Shown here: piece after piece, positions 9,610-18,746 of the stretch | Layout of the letters: each line of letters begins with the position of its first letter | How positions within the stretch are numbered: position 1 is the first letter of the stretch | Source: Candidatus Pelagibacter communis | GTDB taxonomy: Bacteria > Pseudomonadota > Alphaproteobacteria > Pelagibacterales > Pelagibacteraceae | Direction of reading: 5' to 3' | Assembly (NCBI RefSeq): GCF_001179845.1 | Contig: NZ_CVSB01000011.1 | Span: 1-58,618, forward strand | Length of the DNA: 58,618 nucleotides | The notes under the pieces: model-generated | The model's input: only the letters and a program-made list of their open reading frames with translations | What the model was told of the DNA's origin: nothing | Databases searched by the model: none | Program-made: the position numbers and the translations under genes

Positions 9610-10323
9610 TCAACGTTTTTTACCTAAACTTGCAAATACTCCAGATAAAATGCGTATTTCTTTGGTTGATAATTCCATCCGATAAAAGATATTCCTCAAG
9701 TTTTCAAGCATTATTGGCTTCTTTTCTTTTGATTTAAAAAAATTAATCTCTTCAAGATTCTCTATACAAAGATTAGCCATAGCAACTATATCTTTTTTAG
9801 ATGCTGATTTAACTTTATTTGATTTCTTAAAAGAGGATGTTTTTAAATTAATTATGCTTGATAGGTATTGAGCAATTATTATTAAGCTATGAGATAGATT
9901 TAATGATTTAAAACCAGGGTTAGTTGGGATTTGAAGAGTATAATTTGCATAGCTTATTTCATTATTTGATAAGCCAGACGCTTCTGAACCAAACAAAAAA
10001 GCTATTTTCTTTTTATAATTTATTTTTTTTAAATCTTCTAATTGGATATGTTTAATATTTTTATTTCTAAATCGTGCTGATGTTGCAATTACAATATCAA
10101 TATTTTTTAAAGATTTTTCTAAATTTTCAAATTTCTTAGCTTTATTGATTATATTTTTTGCTCCTACTGAGGTTGCTAAAATTTTATCATTTGGAAATAT
10201 CGGTTTAGGGTCAATAACAATAAGTTTATTAAAATGAAAATTTTTCATTCCCCTTGCACATGCTCCAATATTTTCAGAAAGTTGTGGTTTGTGTAAAATG
10301 AAAGAAATATTATTTACAGTCAT
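9610..10323 (-). CDS. trmJ: SpoU/TrmJ-type tRNA 2'-O-methyltransferase
   Basis: 237 residues of the SPOUT class. The three motifs are visible: NIGACARGM near residue 18, LFGSEASGL near 113 and IPTNPGFKSLNLSHS near 133. TrmJ methylates the ribose of nucleotide 32 in several tRNAs using SAM; this assignment rests on overall similarity and length, and a different tRNA or rRNA target is possible. It follows cimA on the same strand after 9 bases. Confidence 0.82.
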   Translation of the reverse strand: MTVNNISFILHKPQLSENIGACARGMKNFHFNKLIVIDPKPIFPNDKILATSVGAKNIINKAKKFENLEKSLKNIDIVIATSARFRNKNIKHIQLEDLKKINYKKKIAFLFGSEASGLSNNEISYANYTLQIPTNPGFKSLNLSHSLIIIAQYLSSIINLKTSSFKKSNKVKSASKKDIVAMANLCIENLEEINFFKSKEKKPIMLENLRNIFYRMELSTKEIRILSGVFASLGKKR

Positions 10324-10332
10324 TAATGTATC

Positions 10333-11934
10333 TTAGGAACTTCCAGGGGCTTTATCCTTGAATAATTTATAATCTAAACTATCAACAAGAGCTTTGAAAG
10401 AAGCATCAATGATATTTGGTGATACTCCAATAGTAAACCAGTTAACACCCTTCGAGTCTGTACTTTCAATACTAACTCTTGTTACAGCTTCTGTACCAGT
10501 ATTTAAAATTCTAACTTTGTAATCAACAAGTCTTAAATCTTTTAAATATTCTGAATATTTAGCAAGCTTGTTAACATTCTTTCTAATTGCATTATCTAGA
10601 GCATTAACAGGTCCATTTCCTTGTCCTTCACACAAAATTTTATCTCCATCTACTTCTAACTGAGCTTTTGCATAAGAAACTATTTCTCCTGCATTATCTT
10701 TCTTTACCGAAACGTCATATTCATTAATAGAAATATATCTTGGTATCTCCCCCATTAATCTTCGAGCTAACAACTCAAAGGATGCATCAGCACCATCGTA
10801 ACTATAACCAATAAATTCTCGATCTTTCACTTCATCTAAAAGTTTTTTAATTTTTGGATCACTTTTCTCAACTTTAATTCCTATTGAATTCAATCTTGAC
10901 ATTATATTGGATTGTCCCGATTGATCTGAAACAACTATATTTCTAGAGTTTCCAACTTCTTCTGGATTTATGTGCTCATAGGTTTTAGGATCCTTTTGAA
11001 CAGCCGAAACATGCATTCCACCTTTGTGTGAAAAAGCAGATGCCCCTACATATGGTAAATGTTTATTAGGTTTTCTGTTTAAAATTTCATCTAACAATCT
11101 TGAGCATTGAGTTAAATTTTTTAAATTTTCTCTTTTGATGCTTAGTTCAAACTTATCTGAAAAATCTTTCTTTAAAAAAAATGAAGGAATTAATGACATT
11201 AAATTTGCATTACCACATCTTTCTCCTAAACCATTTATTGTACCCTGAACTTGTCTAACTCCTGCCTGAACTGCAGCAAGACTATTAGCTACTGCGTTTT
11301 CAGTATCATTATGAGCATGTATTCCCAAATTCTTTCCAGGAATTTGCTTGCTTACTTTAGACACAATTTCTGTTATCTCGTGTGGAAGTGTACCACCGTT
11401 AGTATCACATAATACAATCCATCTAGCACCATTATCGTAAGCAGCTTTTAAACATGACATTGCATATTCTGGATTAGATTTATATCCATCAAAAAAATGT
11501 TCAGCATCAAACATGAACTCTTTTCCAGATTTAACAATGTGTTTTGTGCTTTCACTTATATTCGTTAAATTTTGCTCATTACTTATTCCTAACGCTACAT
11601 CAACTTGAAAATCCCATGATTTTCCAAACAAGCAAACAGAAGAACTTTTTGAATTAATTAATGATGAGAGCATAGGGTCATTTTCTGCACTGTGTTCAGA
11701 TTTTTTAGTCATTCCAAATGCAGTTAATTTCGTTGATTTAAAATTATGATCTTTATTAAAAAACTCAGTATCAGTTGGATTTGCTCCTGGCCATCCTCCC
11801 TCAACATAATCAACACCTAATTTATCTAATGCTGATGAAATATTTTCCTTGTCATCAATTGAAAAATCTACACCTTGGGTTTGTGCACCATCACGCAGTG
11901 TTGTGTCAAATATATAAAGTTGTTCCTTGCTCAT
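10333..11934 (-). CDS. cimA: Citramalate synthase CimA (LeuA-like acyltransferase)
   Basis: 533 residues, the CimA length, longer than most LeuA1 proteins. DTTLRDGAQTQGVDFS at the N-terminus carries the metal Asp and catalytic Arg; HAHNDTENAVANSLAA holds the metal histidines; the C-terminal third is a LeuA regulatory dimer domain. CimA condenses pyruvate with acetyl-CoA to citramalate, a threonine-independent entry to isoleucine. The early GWPGANPTDTEFF segment is typical of CimA rather than 2-isopropylmalate synthase. It overlaps cysS by 4 bases. Confidence 0.9.
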   Translation of the reverse strand: MSKEQLYIFDTTLRDGAQTQGVDFSIDDKENISSALDKLGVDYVEGGWPGANPTDTEFFNKDHNFKSTKLTAFGMTKKSEHSAENDPMLSSLINSKSSSVCLFGKSWDFQVDVALGISNEQNLTNISESTKHIVKSGKEFMFDAEHFFDGYKSNPEYAMSCLKAAYDNGARWIVLCDTNGGTLPHEITEIVSKVSKQIPGKNLGIHAHNDTENAVANSLAAVQAGVRQVQGTINGLGERCGNANLMSLIPSFFLKKDFSDKFELSIKRENLKNLTQCSRLLDEILNRKPNKHLPYVGASAFSHKGGMHVSAVQKDPKTYEHINPEEVGNSRNIVVSDQSGQSNIMSRLNSIGIKVEKSDPKIKKLLDEVKDREFIGYSYDGADASFELLARRLMGEIPRYISINEYDVSVKKDNAGEIVSYAKAQLEVDGDKILCEGQGNGPVNALDNAIRKNVNKLAKYSEYLKDLRLVDYKVRILNTGTEAVTRVSIESTDSKGVNWFTIGVSPNIIDASFKALVDSLDYKLFKDKAPGSS

Positions 11935-13286
11935 TTAAATTTCCAAATCGTTTTACCATCTTTATCTTCTATTAAAACATCTTTATCTAAGAGCTCTTTT
12001 CTAATTTTATCAGCTTCTTCGTAATTTTTGTTCTCTCTAGCGTTATTTCTTTCTTGAATTTTTTGTAAAATTTCTTTTTCAGAAATTAAAGCTTTACTGA
12101 TTTTAAATTTAAGCCAATTTTCTTTGCTTTCATTTAATAGTCCTACAAATTGACAAGCAGAAACAAATAAAGATTTATCTTCATCGTTACCTTTTTGAGC
12201 TTTGTCATATAATTGATGTAAATTAGCAATATATCCAGGAGTATTTAAATCATCGTAAAGTGGCTGAAGAATTTCATCAGAAACTTTAGAATTATTTTCA
12301 ATATCTAAATATGAATTGTACCATTTATTTATCGTGTTTTGACAGTCATCCAGAAGTTTATCATTCCAATCTAATGGTTGTTTATAATGTGCGCTTAATA
12401 AAGCTAATCTTAAAACTTGACCGCTTATCTTATTTCTAAAATCTTTTATTTTTAAAATATTTCCCTGAGACTTGGCCATCTTTTCATTAGACATGGTGAT
12501 GAATGCATTATGCATCCAAAATTTTGCAAATATTTTTGTATCATTTGAACATCTTGATTGAGCTATTTCATTTTCATGATGAGGAAATAACAAATCAATA
12601 CCACCTCCATGAACATCAAACTCGTCTCCTAAAAATTTCTTTGACATTGCTGAACACTCTAGATGCCATCCTGGCCTTCCTTTTCCCCATGGAGATTCCC
12701 ATGAAGGTTCGTCGTCTTCTGAAGGTTTCCATAAAACAAAATCTTCTGAATTTTTTTTATTTTCACTGACTTCTACTCTTGATCCAGCAATAAGTTCATC
12801 TAATTTTTTATTTGATAATTGACCATAATCTTTGAATTTTTTAACTTCAAAATAAACATGCTTATTATTTTCATAAGCAAATTCTTTTTTTATTAATTGA
12901 GAAATCATTTCAATCATCAAGTCTATATTTTCTGTTGCTTTAGGTTGATGGGTTGGCTCTTCACAATTTAAGTAATGACAATCTTCACTAAAACTTTTAG
13001 TTACTTTGCTTGTTAATTCTGAAATTGAAATGTTATTTTCTTTTGAAGATTTAATTATTTTATCATCTACATCTGTAATATTTCGTACATAAGTAACTTT
13101 AGGATAATTTTTTTTAAAAATTTTAAACAGAATATCAAATACAACTATTGGTCTTGCGTTCCCAATATGAGGATCATCATAAACAGTTGGACCACACACA
13201 TACATTCTTATGTTGTTTTTATCTAGTGGAACAAACATCTCTTTTTTATTTGTTAGATTGTTTGTTAAAAAAATATCTTTACTCAT
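11931..13286 (-). CDS. cysS: Cysteinyl-tRNA synthetase
   Basis: 451 residues, class I synthetase. The HIGH-type motif is DPHIGNARP and the KMSKS-type motif is KMAKSQGN. Zinc ligands are Cys31 in YVCGPTV, the Cys of WHLECSAMS and the HHENEIAQS segment. It charges tRNA-Cys. The stop overlaps the cimA start by four bases, so it appears to be the first gene of a cysS-cimA-trmJ unit; a nadE terminator lies just upstream. Confidence 0.97.
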   Translation of the reverse strand: MSKDIFLTNNLTNKKEMFVPLDKNNIRMYVCGPTVYDDPHIGNARPIVVFDILFKIFKKNYPKVTYVRNITDVDDKIIKSSKENNISISELTSKVTKSFSEDCHYLNCEEPTHQPKATENIDLMIEMISQLIKKEFAYENNKHVYFEVKKFKDYGQLSNKKLDELIAGSRVEVSENKKNSEDFVLWKPSEDDEPSWESPWGKGRPGWHLECSAMSKKFLGDEFDVHGGGIDLLFPHHENEIAQSRCSNDTKIFAKFWMHNAFITMSNEKMAKSQGNILKIKDFRNKISGQVLRLALLSAHYKQPLDWNDKLLDDCQNTINKWYNSYLDIENNSKVSDEILQPLYDDLNTPGYIANLHQLYDKAQKGNDEDKSLFVSACQFVGLLNESKENWLKFKISKALISEKEILQKIQERNNARENKNYEEADKIRKELLDKDVLIEDKDGKTIWKFK

Positions 13287-13304
13287 TATTTTAGGAATAT
13301 ACTT

Positions 13305-13329
13305 AAAAAATAGATTTGTGAATCTATTT
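13305..13329 (-). terminator. Rho-independent terminator downstream of nadE
   Basis: Three bases after the nadE stop codon is a perfect 9-bp inverted repeat (AAATAGATT, positions 13308-13316, and its complement at 13321-13329) with a 4-base loop. On the minus strand the stem runs into a T-run reaching 13305. The stem is AT-rich, but the arrangement is that of an intrinsic terminator and is one of the few clear ones in the window. Confidence 0.7.
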
Positions 13330-13331
13330 GA

Positions 13332-14069
13332 TTAATTTGGAATTTTGCATACAGGAATTGGCTCCATTTTATGCAAATTTTGTTTTCTAATAGTTTCGTA
13401 TTTAGCTCGATTAGCTGAATTAGGATTGTCCATAGCTTCTTCTAATTCTTCATATTTTAGTCCAAGTTGACCTTCATCCGTTCTTCCATCGTCCCATAAA
13501 CCATCAGTAGGAGCTGCATCTATAATTTCTTTTAAAATTCCAAGCTCTTTTCCAAGTTCCCAAACTTCAGTTTTATTACAATCAGCTATAGGAGATATAT
13601 CTACCCCACCATCTCCGTATTTCGTGTAAAACCCAACACCAAAATCTTCAACTTTATTTCCAGTTCCAACTACTATCCCTCTATTCGCTGCGGCAACTTG
13701 ATAAAGCGTTGTCATTCTCAATCTAGCTCTAGAATTTGCCATACCGTGCTCATTATCAAATTTGGATAAACTGGAACTAAACGCTAAAAACAATTCATCT
13801 AAATTAATTGTATGAGCTTCTACATTTTTAAAATTTTTAACTAACCACTCTTGATGTTTTAAACTTAAATCATGTTGATGTGACTTTTGTTTGATTGGCA
13901 TAGACAAAACAATTGTTTTTAAACCAGTCATTGCGCTTAATGTACTAGAAACTGACGAATCTATTCCTCCAGAAATTCCTATAACCAATGACTCTGCTTT
14001 ACTTGGCATATTGTCTACATAATCTTTAATCCAATTAGAAATAAAATTTACTTTTTCTGAAGTATTCAT
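13332..14069 (-). CDS. nadE: NAD+ synthetase, ammonia-dependent
   Basis: 245 residues with the ATP pyrophosphatase P-loop SGGIDSS at 33-39 and the GTGNKVEDFGVGFYTKYGDG segment that binds deamido-NAD. It adenylates and amidates nicotinic acid adenine dinucleotide. There is no N-terminal glutaminase domain, so this form should use free ammonia. A strong intrinsic terminator follows. The 38-base gap to the DAHP synthase gene upstream holds an AT-only inverted repeat (14071-14078 / 14089-14096) of unclear meaning. Confidence 0.95.
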   Translation of the reverse strand: MNTSEKVNFISNWIKDYVDNMPSKAESLVIGISGGIDSSVSSTLSAMTGLKTIVLSMPIKQKSHQHDLSLKHQEWLVKNFKNVEAHTINLDELFLAFSSSLSKFDNEHGMANSRARLRMTTLYQVAAANRGIVVGTGNKVEDFGVGFYTKYGDGGVDISPIADCNKTEVWELGKELGILKEIIDAAPTDGLWDDGRTDEGQLGLKYEELEEAMDNPNSANRAKYETIRKQNLHKMEPIPVCKIPN

Positions 14070-14107
14070 GATTTTAAAGTATTAGATATTTAAAATTTTA
14101 CAATGTC

Positions 14108-15487
14108 TTAAGATGCCGCTCTATCTGCGTTTTTAGAATAAGAGCTATTCTTTTTAATCTCATCTGAAATCAAGAAAGCTAATTCTAGAGCTTGGTTTGC
14201 ATTTAGTCTTGGGTCACAATGCGTGTGATATCTTGATGATAAGTCTTTTTCTGATATCTTTTGTGCTCCACCAATACACTCTGTTACATCTTGACCAGTC
14301 AACTCTATATGTAAACCACCAGCGTAACTTCCTTCGCTTTGGTGACATGCAAAAACATTTTTAACTTCTTTTAACACACTGTTAAATGGTCTTGTTTTAA
14401 AGCCTGTAGCAGCTTTTACTGTATTTCCATGACAAGGATCACACGACCAAATTACATTTAAACCTTCTTTTTTTATTGCCCTAATTAATTTTGGTAAAAA
14501 TTTTGCAACATTATCTGCACCAAATCTTGATATTAGTGTGATTTTACCTTTTTCATTTTTAGGGTTTATTCTATTACAAAGATCAATTAAATCATCAGAC
14601 TTTAAGGTAGGACCACATTTAATCCCTATTGGATTTTCTATACCTCTACAAAACTCAACATGACCTCCATCTAGTTGCCTTGTTCTATCTCCAATCCAAA
14701 CAAAGTGAGCAGATGTGTCATGATTTTCTCCTGTTGTAGAGTCTGTTCTTGTCATTGTTTCTTCAAAAGGGAGAAGTAAAGCTTCATGAGATGTCCAGAA
14801 GTTAACAGTTTTTAATCTTCTGTTAAAATCTGAATTAATTCCACATGCATCCATGAAAGCTAGTGCATTTGCGATATTATCTTCTAATTCTTTAAATCTT
14901 TTTAACTCAGGTGAATTTTTAATAAAACCTAAATTCCAATTATGAACATTCTTAAGATCTGCAAAACCTCCATGACAGAAAGCTCTTATGAGGTTTAAAG
15001 TTGCAGCTGATTGTGAGTACGCTTTAAATAATCTTTTTGGATCTGGAACTCTTGCTTTTTCAGTAAATTCCATAGCATTTATGTTGTCGCCTAAATAACT
15101 TGGAAGCTCTACCCCATCTTTTATTTCTGTTGGAGCACTTCTAGGTTTTGAAAATTGACCAGCTATTCTTCCAACTTTTACTACTGGTAATGAAGCTGAG
15201 TAAGTTAAGACTAATGACATTTGCAATATTAGTTTAAAAGTGTCTCTTATATTATCTGGATTAAATTCTGCAAAACTCTCAGCACAATCTCCACCCTGAA
15301 GTAAAAATGCTTTTCCATCTACAACATCAGCTAACTGACTTTTAAGGTGTCTTGTTTCTCCAGCAAATACTAACGGAGGAAATGTTCCTATCTTATCCAA
15401 AACTTTATCCAGTTCTTTTTTGTCTGGATATTCTGGAATATGTTTTACAGGATATTTTCTCCAACTATTTTTTTTCCAACTTTTCAT
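14108..15487 (-). CDS. aroG: Class II (plant-type) DAHP synthase
   Basis: 459 residues from the ATG at 15487; a TTG two codons upstream is possible, but AGG sits at a fair distance from the ATG. It joins phosphoenolpyruvate and erythrose-4-phosphate in the first step of aromatic amino acid synthesis. The opening KSWKKNSWRKYPVKHIPEYP, LLQGGDCAESF and the GCGHGNT-like DPCHGNTVKA block are typical of class II enzymes. Unrelated in length to class I AroF/G/H (about 350 residues). Confidence 0.93.
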   Translation of the reverse strand: MKSWKKNSWRKYPVKHIPEYPDKKELDKVLDKIGTFPPLVFAGETRHLKSQLADVVDGKAFLLQGGDCAESFAEFNPDNIRDTFKLILQMSLVLTYSASLPVVKVGRIAGQFSKPRSAPTEIKDGVELPSYLGDNINAMEFTEKARVPDPKRLFKAYSQSAATLNLIRAFCHGGFADLKNVHNWNLGFIKNSPELKRFKELEDNIANALAFMDACGINSDFNRRLKTVNFWTSHEALLLPFEETMTRTDSTTGENHDTSAHFVWIGDRTRQLDGGHVEFCRGIENPIGIKCGPTLKSDDLIDLCNRINPKNEKGKITLISRFGADNVAKFLPKLIRAIKKEGLNVIWSCDPCHGNTVKAATGFKTRPFNSVLKEVKNVFACHQSEGSYAGGLHIELTGQDVTECIGGAQKISEKDLSSRYHTHCDPRLNANQALELAFLISDEIKKNSSYSKNADRAAS

Positions 15488-15522
15488 ATTCAACCTAAGG
15501 GTGTTTTAACAGAGTTTAAAGT

Positions 15523-17343
15523 TTATTCAACAGTGACAGATTTAGCTAAATTTCTAGGCTTATCAATATCGTAACCTTTTTTAAGAGCAGAGTAATAAGC
15601 AAGTTTTTGAAGTGGAATAGTCAAAAGGAATGGAAGCAAGTCATCATTTGTATTCTCAACCTCAATAGTTTCCCAAATATTTTCTGAAACAACTTCATCT
15701 TTGCTTTTATTTGTTATCAATAATACTTTTGCTCCTCTAGCAATAACTTCCTGCATGTTTGAAATTGTTTTTTTATAATAATTATCTCTAGGTGCCAAAA
15801 CAACTACTGGCATGCCCTCTTCTATTAAAGCTAAAGGTCCATGCTTCATTTCCCCCGCTGGATATCCTTCAGCATGAACATATGAAAGTTCTTTAAGTTT
15901 TAATGCACCTTCTAAAGCTATTGGATATGAATACCCTCTTCCTAAAAACATTGAACCCTTTGCTTCGTTAAATGTAGAGGATATTGCCTGGATATCATTA
16001 TCATGAAGCAGTGTTTTCTCTATTAAGCCAGGCAAAGCTTTCAGATCTTTAATCTTTTCTTGATATTCTTTTTTTTCAATTTCCTTTCTTAATGATCCAA
16101 GTTTTAAAGCTAAAATATATAAAACAAGTATTTGACCTAGAAATGCTTTTGTCGATGCTACTCCTATTTCAGGACCACAATGAATTGGTAAAACAAAATT
16201 AGAATCTCTTGCTATTGAGCTTTCGATTACATTAACAACAGCGCATGTTTTCATCTTATTTTTATTACAAAGATCTAGGGCTGCATATGTATCAGCTGTT
16301 TCTCCAGATTGAGAAACAAAGATATATAAACTGTCATTTTTAAATCTATTTTTTCTATATCTAAATTCGGAGGCTATATCTATGTTAACATCTAAAGTTG
16401 TTAATTCTTCAAACCAATATTTTGCCATCAAGCATGAATGATATGCTGTTCCACATCCTACTAAAGTTATTGATTTAATATCTTTAATTTTCCATGGAAA
16501 ATTGAAGATATTTATATCTTTATTTAAATTATCTACGTATTCTTTAATCCCAGTTTTAATTGTAGTCGGTTGTTCTTCAATTTCTTTTGCCATGAAATGT
16601 TTAAAGTCACCTTTGTCGTAATTTGCTTGATCTGATGATAGTTCTAATATTTTTTTATTAACTTTTTTTCCTTCTTCATTGAAAAAAAGAACTTGATCTT
16701 TTTTAACAATGCAAAATTCACCATCATCAAGATAAGTAATTTTATTTGTCATAGACTTTAAAGCATAAGAATCTGATCCTAGATAGTTTTCATTTGGACC
16801 ATAACCAACAGCTAAGGGTGATCCTCTTCTGGCACCAACTATTAAATCTGGCATATCTTTAAAAACAATTCCTAGAGCAAAGCTACCATGAAGTTGTTTT
16901 AACGTTTTTGTGATAGCTTCTTCTAATTCAGAAGTCTTTAAATTTTCTGTTATTAAATGAACAATTACTTCTGTATCTGTCTGTGATTTAAATTTGTGAC
17001 CTTTGTTTATTAAATGTTTTTTTAATATTGTAGAATTTTCAATAATTCCATTGTGAACTACTGACACATTGTGGGAGGAATGAGGGTGTGCATTTAAACT
17101 ATTTGGAATTCCATGAGTGGCCCATCTTACGTGCCCAATACCAATATTTCCTCTTAAGTTTTTTAAATCAAAATTATTTTCTAAATTATCAACCCTACCT
17201 TCTGATTTTACTTCGTTAATTTGACCATCTGAAAGAGTAGCTAAACCTGCTGAATCATATCCTCTGTACTCTAATTTTTTTAATGAATTAATTATATTTG
17301 CAGAAACAGGTTTGTTACTTGATATTCCAATAATTCCACACAT
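15523..17343 (-). CDS. glmS: Glucosamine-6-phosphate synthase (isomerizing)
   Basis: 606 residues. Cys2 (MCGIIG) is the glutaminase nucleophile; two SIS sugar-isomerase domains follow, with SQSGETADT and the C-terminal LAKSVTVE typical of GlmS. It makes glucosamine-6-phosphate from fructose-6-phosphate and glutamine for cell-wall and LPS precursors. It lies three bases after the glmU-like gene, which acts later in the same pathway. No glmS ribozyme is expected or seen. Confidence 0.97.
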   Translation of the reverse strand: MCGIIGISSNKPVSANIINSLKKLEYRGYDSAGLATLSDGQINEVKSEGRVDNLENNFDLKNLRGNIGIGHVRWATHGIPNSLNAHPHSSHNVSVVHNGIIENSTILKKHLINKGHKFKSQTDTEVIVHLITENLKTSELEEAITKTLKQLHGSFALGIVFKDMPDLIVGARRGSPLAVGYGPNENYLGSDSYALKSMTNKITYLDDGEFCIVKKDQVLFFNEEGKKVNKKILELSSDQANYDKGDFKHFMAKEIEEQPTTIKTGIKEYVDNLNKDINIFNFPWKIKDIKSITLVGCGTAYHSCLMAKYWFEELTTLDVNIDIASEFRYRKNRFKNDSLYIFVSQSGETADTYAALDLCNKNKMKTCAVVNVIESSIARDSNFVLPIHCGPEIGVASTKAFLGQILVLYILALKLGSLRKEIEKKEYQEKIKDLKALPGLIEKTLLHDNDIQAISSTFNEAKGSMFLGRGYSYPIALEGALKLKELSYVHAEGYPAGEMKHGPLALIEEGMPVVVLAPRDNYYKKTISNMQEVIARGAKVLLITNKSKDEVVSENIWETIEVENTNDDLLPFLLTIPLQKLAYYSALKKGYDIDKPRNLAKSVTVE

Positions 17344-17346
17344 AAA

Positions 17347-17958
17347 TTATTTTTTCTTTCTTTTGTAATTCTTAACTTCTAATTGTGGCGATCTTGTTAG
17401 TGCTAAAGATTTTTTATTAACGTTCTTTGTTATTACTGATCCGGCTCCAACAATGCTATTTTTATTTATAGTAATTGGAGCAACTAAAGAAGAGTTTGAG
17501 CCTATAAATGCTTTATCTTTAATTTTTGTCTTATTTTTATTTATCCCATCATAATTACAAGTAATTGTGCCTGCGCCTATATTTACTGATTTTCCAATTT
17601 GAGCATCTCCTACATAAGACAAATGGTTAACTTTAGATTTATTTCCTAAAGTACTTTTTTTAATCTCAACAAAATTGCCTACTTTAGATCCTTCTTTTAA
17701 AATTGTATCAGGTCTTATTCTGGCATATGGACCAATCTCAACTTTGTTTTCAATTTTACACGACTCTAAATGTGAAAAAGATTTCACAATTACATTATTC
17801 CCAATTTTAACTTTAGATCCAATAACAACAAAAGGTTCTATAGTTACATTACTTCCAATCTTGGTATCTTTTGAAAAAAAAATAGTTTCAGGGCCTATCA
17901 TCTTAACTCCTGATTTTATAAATTTCTCTCTAAGTTTTTTTTGATTTAAAACTTCCAT
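17347..17958 (-). CDS. glmU: GlmU acetyltransferase half only (left-handed beta-helix)
   Basis: 203 residues of hexapeptide repeats matching only the C-terminal half of GlmU (full length about 450). Acetyltransferase residues are conserved: Arg80 (GPYARIRP), Lys100 (VEIKKS), His112 (VNHLSY), Tyr115 and Asn135-Tyr136 (TCNYDG), matching E. coli Arg333, Lys351, His363, Tyr366 and Asn386-Tyr387. It would acetylate glucosamine-1-phosphate with acetyl-CoA. The N-terminal uridylyltransferase domain is absent; upstream DNA is a 69-base gap followed by a divergent phosphatase gene, so no remnant is hidden. Three bases separate it from glmS. Confidence 0.88.
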   Translation of the reverse strand: MEVLNQKKLREKFIKSGVKMIGPETIFFSKDTKIGSNVTIEPFVVIGSKVKIGNNVIVKSFSHLESCKIENKVEIGPYARIRPDTILKEGSKVGNFVEIKKSTLGNKSKVNHLSYVGDAQIGKSVNIGAGTITCNYDGINKNKTKIKDKAFIGSNSSLVAPITINKNSIVGAGSVITKNVNKKSLALTRSPQLEVKNYKRKKK

Positions 17959-18027
17959 TTAGAATTGATTTATATTAAGAATATGTTTTGATTAATTCAC
18001 AATTTATTTCTTTAAAATACTTTAAAA

Positions 18028-18693
18028 ATGAAACAAAAATTTACAATTTTATTTGATTTAGATGGTACATTAGTGGACACCGCTCCAGATTTAATCCGCG
18101 CCCATAATCATGTAATGAAAAAATTTGGATATCCTACAAAAACTTTAGGAGAATTAAAAAATGCTGTTGGCAAAGGAGCAAAAGCTATGATGGCAAAGGC
18201 TAATGGTCAATGGAAATGGTTTGATGAAAAAATTCAAAATGAAATGACTGATGAATTTTTATCTTATTATGGAAAAAATATTTTACATGAAAGTAAATTA
18301 ATCAAAGGTGTAAAGGAATTTTTAAATTGGTGCAAAAATGAAAATATTTCTATGGCAGTATGTACTAATAAAACTGAACACTTGGCAGTTGATCTTTTAA
18401 AAAAAATTGGGATTTATGATTATTTTGAATATGTTGCTGGTTATAATACTTTTGAATATTGCAAACCAGACCCTCGACATTTAACAACTACTATAGAAAT
18501 ATTAGATGGTGATAAAAATAAATCATTGATGATTGGTGACAGTGAAACAGATGCAAATGCTGCTAAGGCCGCTGAAATTCCAATAATATTACTAAAATAT
18601 GGATATACAGAAAAAAGATCTGAGGATATTTATCATAATCACATTATAAAAGACTTTGTAGGAATTGAGAAAATAGTATCTGAATATCTTTAA
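18028..18693 (+). CDS. gph: Phosphoglycolate phosphatase-like HAD hydrolase
   Basis: 221 residues with all HAD motifs: FDLDGTLVDTAPDL at the N-terminus (nucleophile Asp), CTNKTEHLA (motif II), and GDSETDANAA (motif IV), with a helical cap between. It resembles Gph, which removes 2-phosphoglycolate arising from oxidative damage repair. Substrate range in this family is wide, so the exact substrate is an inference. It is read divergently from the glmU-like gene and ends 53 bases before prpD. Confidence 0.83.
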   Translation: MKQKFTILFDLDGTLVDTAPDLIRAHNHVMKKFGYPTKTLGELKNAVGKGAKAMMAKANGQWKWFDEKIQNEMTDEFLSYYGKNILHESKLIKGVKEFLNWCKNENISMAVCTNKTEHLAVDLLKKIGIYDYFEYVAGYNTFEYCKPDPRHLTTTIEILDGDKNKSLMIGDSETDANAAKAAEIPIILLKYGYTEKRSEDIYHNHIIKDFVGIEKIVSEYL

Positions 18694-18746
18694 TATTGAT
18701 TAATTTATTTTAACTATTAAAACAAAATCACAACTTAGGAGTTATT

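Noticed and set aside
14071..14096. Inverted repeat ATTTTAAA/TTTAAAAT before nadE as a terminator or operator
   Set aside because: The stem is only A and T, has a 10-base loop and no T-run; such repeats are common by chance in this composition.
17959..18027. Possible hidden N-terminal domain of GlmU upstream of the short gene
   Set aside because: Only 69 bases separate it from a divergent phosphatase gene, and no uridylyltransferase motif is seen in any frame nearby; a frameshift cannot explain the short form.
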